A stretch of 64,000 nt of DNA, from positions 5,332,001-5,396,000 of the forward strand of contig NZ_JAJFZL010000001.1 of assembly GCF_020733635.1 (NCBI RefSeq). The letters are read 5' to 3'. Each line of letters starts with the position of its first letter. The first letter of the stretch is position 1. Shown one piece after another: positions 63,410-64,000 of this stretch. The notes under the pieces were generated by a model, which saw only the letters and a list, made by a program, of their open reading frames with translations, made no database searches and was not told the DNA's origin. A program made the position numbers and the translations under genes. The stretch is from Nocardia spumae. GTDB lineage: Bacteria; Actinomycetota; Actinomycetes; Mycobacteriales; Mycobacteriaceae.

Positions 63410-64000
63410 GACCGTGCCGTCTCGCGCCGGGCCCCGGCAGCGGCCTCGCGCCGCATCCGCTCGGCCGCTTCGGTGGGCAGATGACTCGCGATATCGGTGC
63501 GGGAGCTGATGTGCAGTTTCTGCCGGACCATCGCCACCTGGGCATCGACGGTGCGCACCGAACTGCGGCGGCGTTCGGCGATGGCGCTGTTGGGCCAGCC
63601 GGCGGCGGCGAGCACCGCCACCTCACGCTCGGCCCGCGACAGGGTGTGCCAGAGTTCGGATTCGGGCTGTGAATGTGGCGCCGGGGTGCGGACCGGCGGC
63701 GCGGCGACGGTGCGGCAACCGCGCTGCTGCGTCGCGGGACCGTCGCCACGACGGACGTCCTGGGTGCGCAGGCCCCGATACCGTGCGGCCAGCCGGTTCG
63801 CCTCGTGTGGATCGCGGCGGTGCAACTCCGCCCGCGCGAAGATCCGCACGCATTCGGTCAGGAACCATCGCGCCGAGACGCTGGTCAGACGCACCGATAC
63901 CAGCGAGCGTTCCACCAGCCGGTCCAGTGTCGATTCGATTCCCGCCGCCGGGAGATGGTCGTCCGCGCAGACCGCGACGATCGTCTCCCGGTCGACTCCG
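63406..64000 (-). CDS. Second LuxR-type regulator, 5' end beyond the window
   Basis: The 3' part of a paralogue of the downstream regulator; its beginning lies past position 64000. The C-terminal LuxR domain is present (LSRAEREVAVLAAAGWPN, VRTVDAQVAMVRQKL), preceded by the segment SVRLTSVSARWFLTECVRIFARAEL that matches the region just after the NTPase module in the neighbour. Between these, only about 60 residues remain where the paralogue has a repeat region of about 350 residues, so the helical repeats are missing. Confidence 0.82.
   Translation of the reverse strand, partial: GVDRETIVAVCADDHLPAAGIESTLDRLVERSLVSVRLTSVSARWFLTECVRIFARAELHRRDPHEANRLAARYRGLRTQDVRRGDGPATQQRGCRTVAAPPVRTPAPHSQPESELWHTLSRAEREVAVLAAAGWPNSAIAERRRSSVRTVDAQVAMVRQKLHISSRTDIASHLPTEAAERMRREAAAGARRETARS

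Overview
The window is GC-rich actinobacterial DNA with densely packed genes, frequent GTG starts and many 1- to 4-base gene overlaps. Gene content points to the mycolic-acid group, most likely Nocardia or a close relative. The evidence is a hisN - fadE24-like - fadE23-like order matching Mycobacterium tuberculosis Rv3137/Rv3139/Rv3140, close relatives of sigma factors SigC and SigJ, a mycothiol-dependent enzyme family, and type VII secretion-type effectors. The genus is an inference from memory of these families; no search was run.

Layout. 0-10 kb holds ordinary housekeeping and redox genes: prfB, an XRE regulator divergent from an FMN reductase, an SDR, hisN, a two-gene ABC exporter, two acyl-CoA dehydrogenases behind a double palindromic operator, and an aldo/keto reductase. 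10.3-19.5 kb is a type VII-type effector locus. It has a 2318-residue protein made largely of G-[YF]-D-x-x pentapeptides and GSGSGDGS repeats, a WXG-like protein with a metallopeptidase-like C-terminus whose HExxH motif reads RELGH, and a divergent YbaB/EbfC protein. 19.6-26.4 kb carries a SigJ-type sigma factor with its own likely promoter, a chloramphenicol-type MFS exporter, a peptidase-S74 protein split over two frames, and two tandem FadD ligases.

26.5-46.7 kb is the most interesting part. A SigC-type sigma factor and a divergent zinc-type anti-sigma candidate sit inside a copper-flavoured region: a PepSY membrane protein, two related secreted proteins, a ZnuABC-type metal importer, YcnI, a CtpB-type copper ATPase and a CtaG/CopD membrane protein (compare Rv0102-Rv0103c). 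Enzymes not usually linked to copper are mixed in: an MFS carrier, a GH88-like protein, an acyl-CoA dehydrogenase, a fused CaiB-type CoA-transferase and an AMP-forming ligase. Six transcription units here are preceded by the same promoter-like sequence, GGAAC-N17-CGAC, each in the correct orientation. I read this as a local SigC regulon for copper acquisition and allocation that includes an unassigned acyl-CoA chemistry module.

46.7-64 kb is mixed: an LhgO-type oxidase, a sodium:solute symporter, a translationally coupled operon of pyruvoyl-dependent arginine decarboxylase, GNAT-like protein and GGDEF protein, an MpaB/Lcp-type oxygenase, a mycothiol-dependent enzyme, a DUF574 methyltransferase followed by a PAS-GGDEF protein, a MerR regulator with a 19-bp-spacer promoter in front of a metallo-hydrolase, a class V aminotransferase, and two tandem LuxR-type ATPase regulators, the first cut by the window edge. 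No rRNA, tRNA, CRISPR array or insertion sequence was recognised.
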